5,305 bases of DNA from Deltaproteobacteria bacterium. GTDB lineage: Bacteria > Desulfobacterota > Desulfobacteria > Desulfobacterales > B30-G6. Position 1 is the first letter of the stretch. Each line of letters opens with the position of its first letter. A program made the translations under genes and the position numbers. Location: contig QMMS01000325.1 of the NCBI GenBank assembly GCA_003647375.1, positions 1-5,305 on the forward strand. Direction: 5' to 3'. The notes below the pieces were generated by a model. The model ran no database searches and was not told where the DNA came from. It worked only from the letters and a program-made list of their open reading frames with translations. Shown piece by piece: positions 5,246 to 5,305 of the stretch.

Positions 5246-5305
5246 CTTGTCCCGTCGTAGCTCGAAGAGCGAAGTCGGACTTGTCCCGTCGTAGCTCGAA
5301 GAGCG
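5246..5305. repeat. 34-bp tandem repeat, first two copies (continues past edge)
   Basis: One complete 34-bp unit starts at 5246 and a second starts at 5280, identical over the 26 bp visible before the window ends. Copies abut with no spacer. Each contains a small hairpin GCTC-GAA-GAGC (5260-5270 in copy 1) flanked by partial pairing, CCG at 5252-5254 with CGG at 5276-5278. The unit is not a multiple of three, so it does not encode a repeated peptide in one frame. Similar intergenic repeats are, from memory, widespread in some Desulfobacterota. Confidence 0.8.

Noticed and set aside
5223..5294. 23-codon ORF starting after the large inverted repeat (ATGGCAAAATCG)
   Set aside because: AGGG lies upstream at a workable distance, but the reading runs into the 34-bp repeat and stops there. 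The repeat period is not a multiple of three, so coding is unlikely.
5246..5305. CRISPR array
   Set aside because: The 34-bp units abut directly with no spacers between them.

Overview
The window looks like a chromosomal segment of a Gram-negative bacterium, most probably a member of the Desulfobacterota (formerly Deltaproteobacteria). This is inferred from protein style (a 452-aa AlgC-type mutase, a short TrmO, and an EpmA with a GERGRLHLPE motif 2) and from a familiar-looking 34-bp intergenic tandem repeat at the right edge. It was not tested by a search.

Layout, left to right. Positions 1-389 (minus strand) hold the N-terminal third or so of a DDE transposase that runs off the left edge; a strong inverted repeat at 393-450 covers its translation start region. 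Positions 451-801 are AT-rich and carry no gene, but contain a candidate promoter (TTGACA at 663), an FNR-like palindrome on that promoter, and two diverged copies of a 26-bp dyad element. Positions 802-3874 (plus strand) form a probable three-gene operon: an AlgC-type phosphomannomutase/phosphoglucomutase, a 12-helix MFS exporter whose ATG overlaps the mutase stop (ATGA), and, 38 bp later with a very good Shine-Dalgarno sequence, the tRNA m6t6A methyltransferase TrmO. Convergent to it, with only 29 bp between the stop codons, is epmA (3904-4824, minus strand), encoding the EF-P beta-lysine ligase. Positions 4825-5305 hold no gene. They contain a hairpin over the epmA Shine-Dalgarno, a 128-bp multi-tier inverted repeat (5092-5219) preceded by a promoter-like sequence, and the start of a 34-bp tandem repeat that continues out of the window.

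How the genes relate: the mutase makes sugar-1-phosphates for surface polysaccharide, the MFS protein probably exports a small molecule, and TrmO and EpmA both tune translation, at tRNA position 37 and at EF-P. The operon has no obvious single pathway. I see no defence system, CRISPR array, biosynthetic cluster or other clearly new multi-gene system. The unusual material is all in the noncoding parts.
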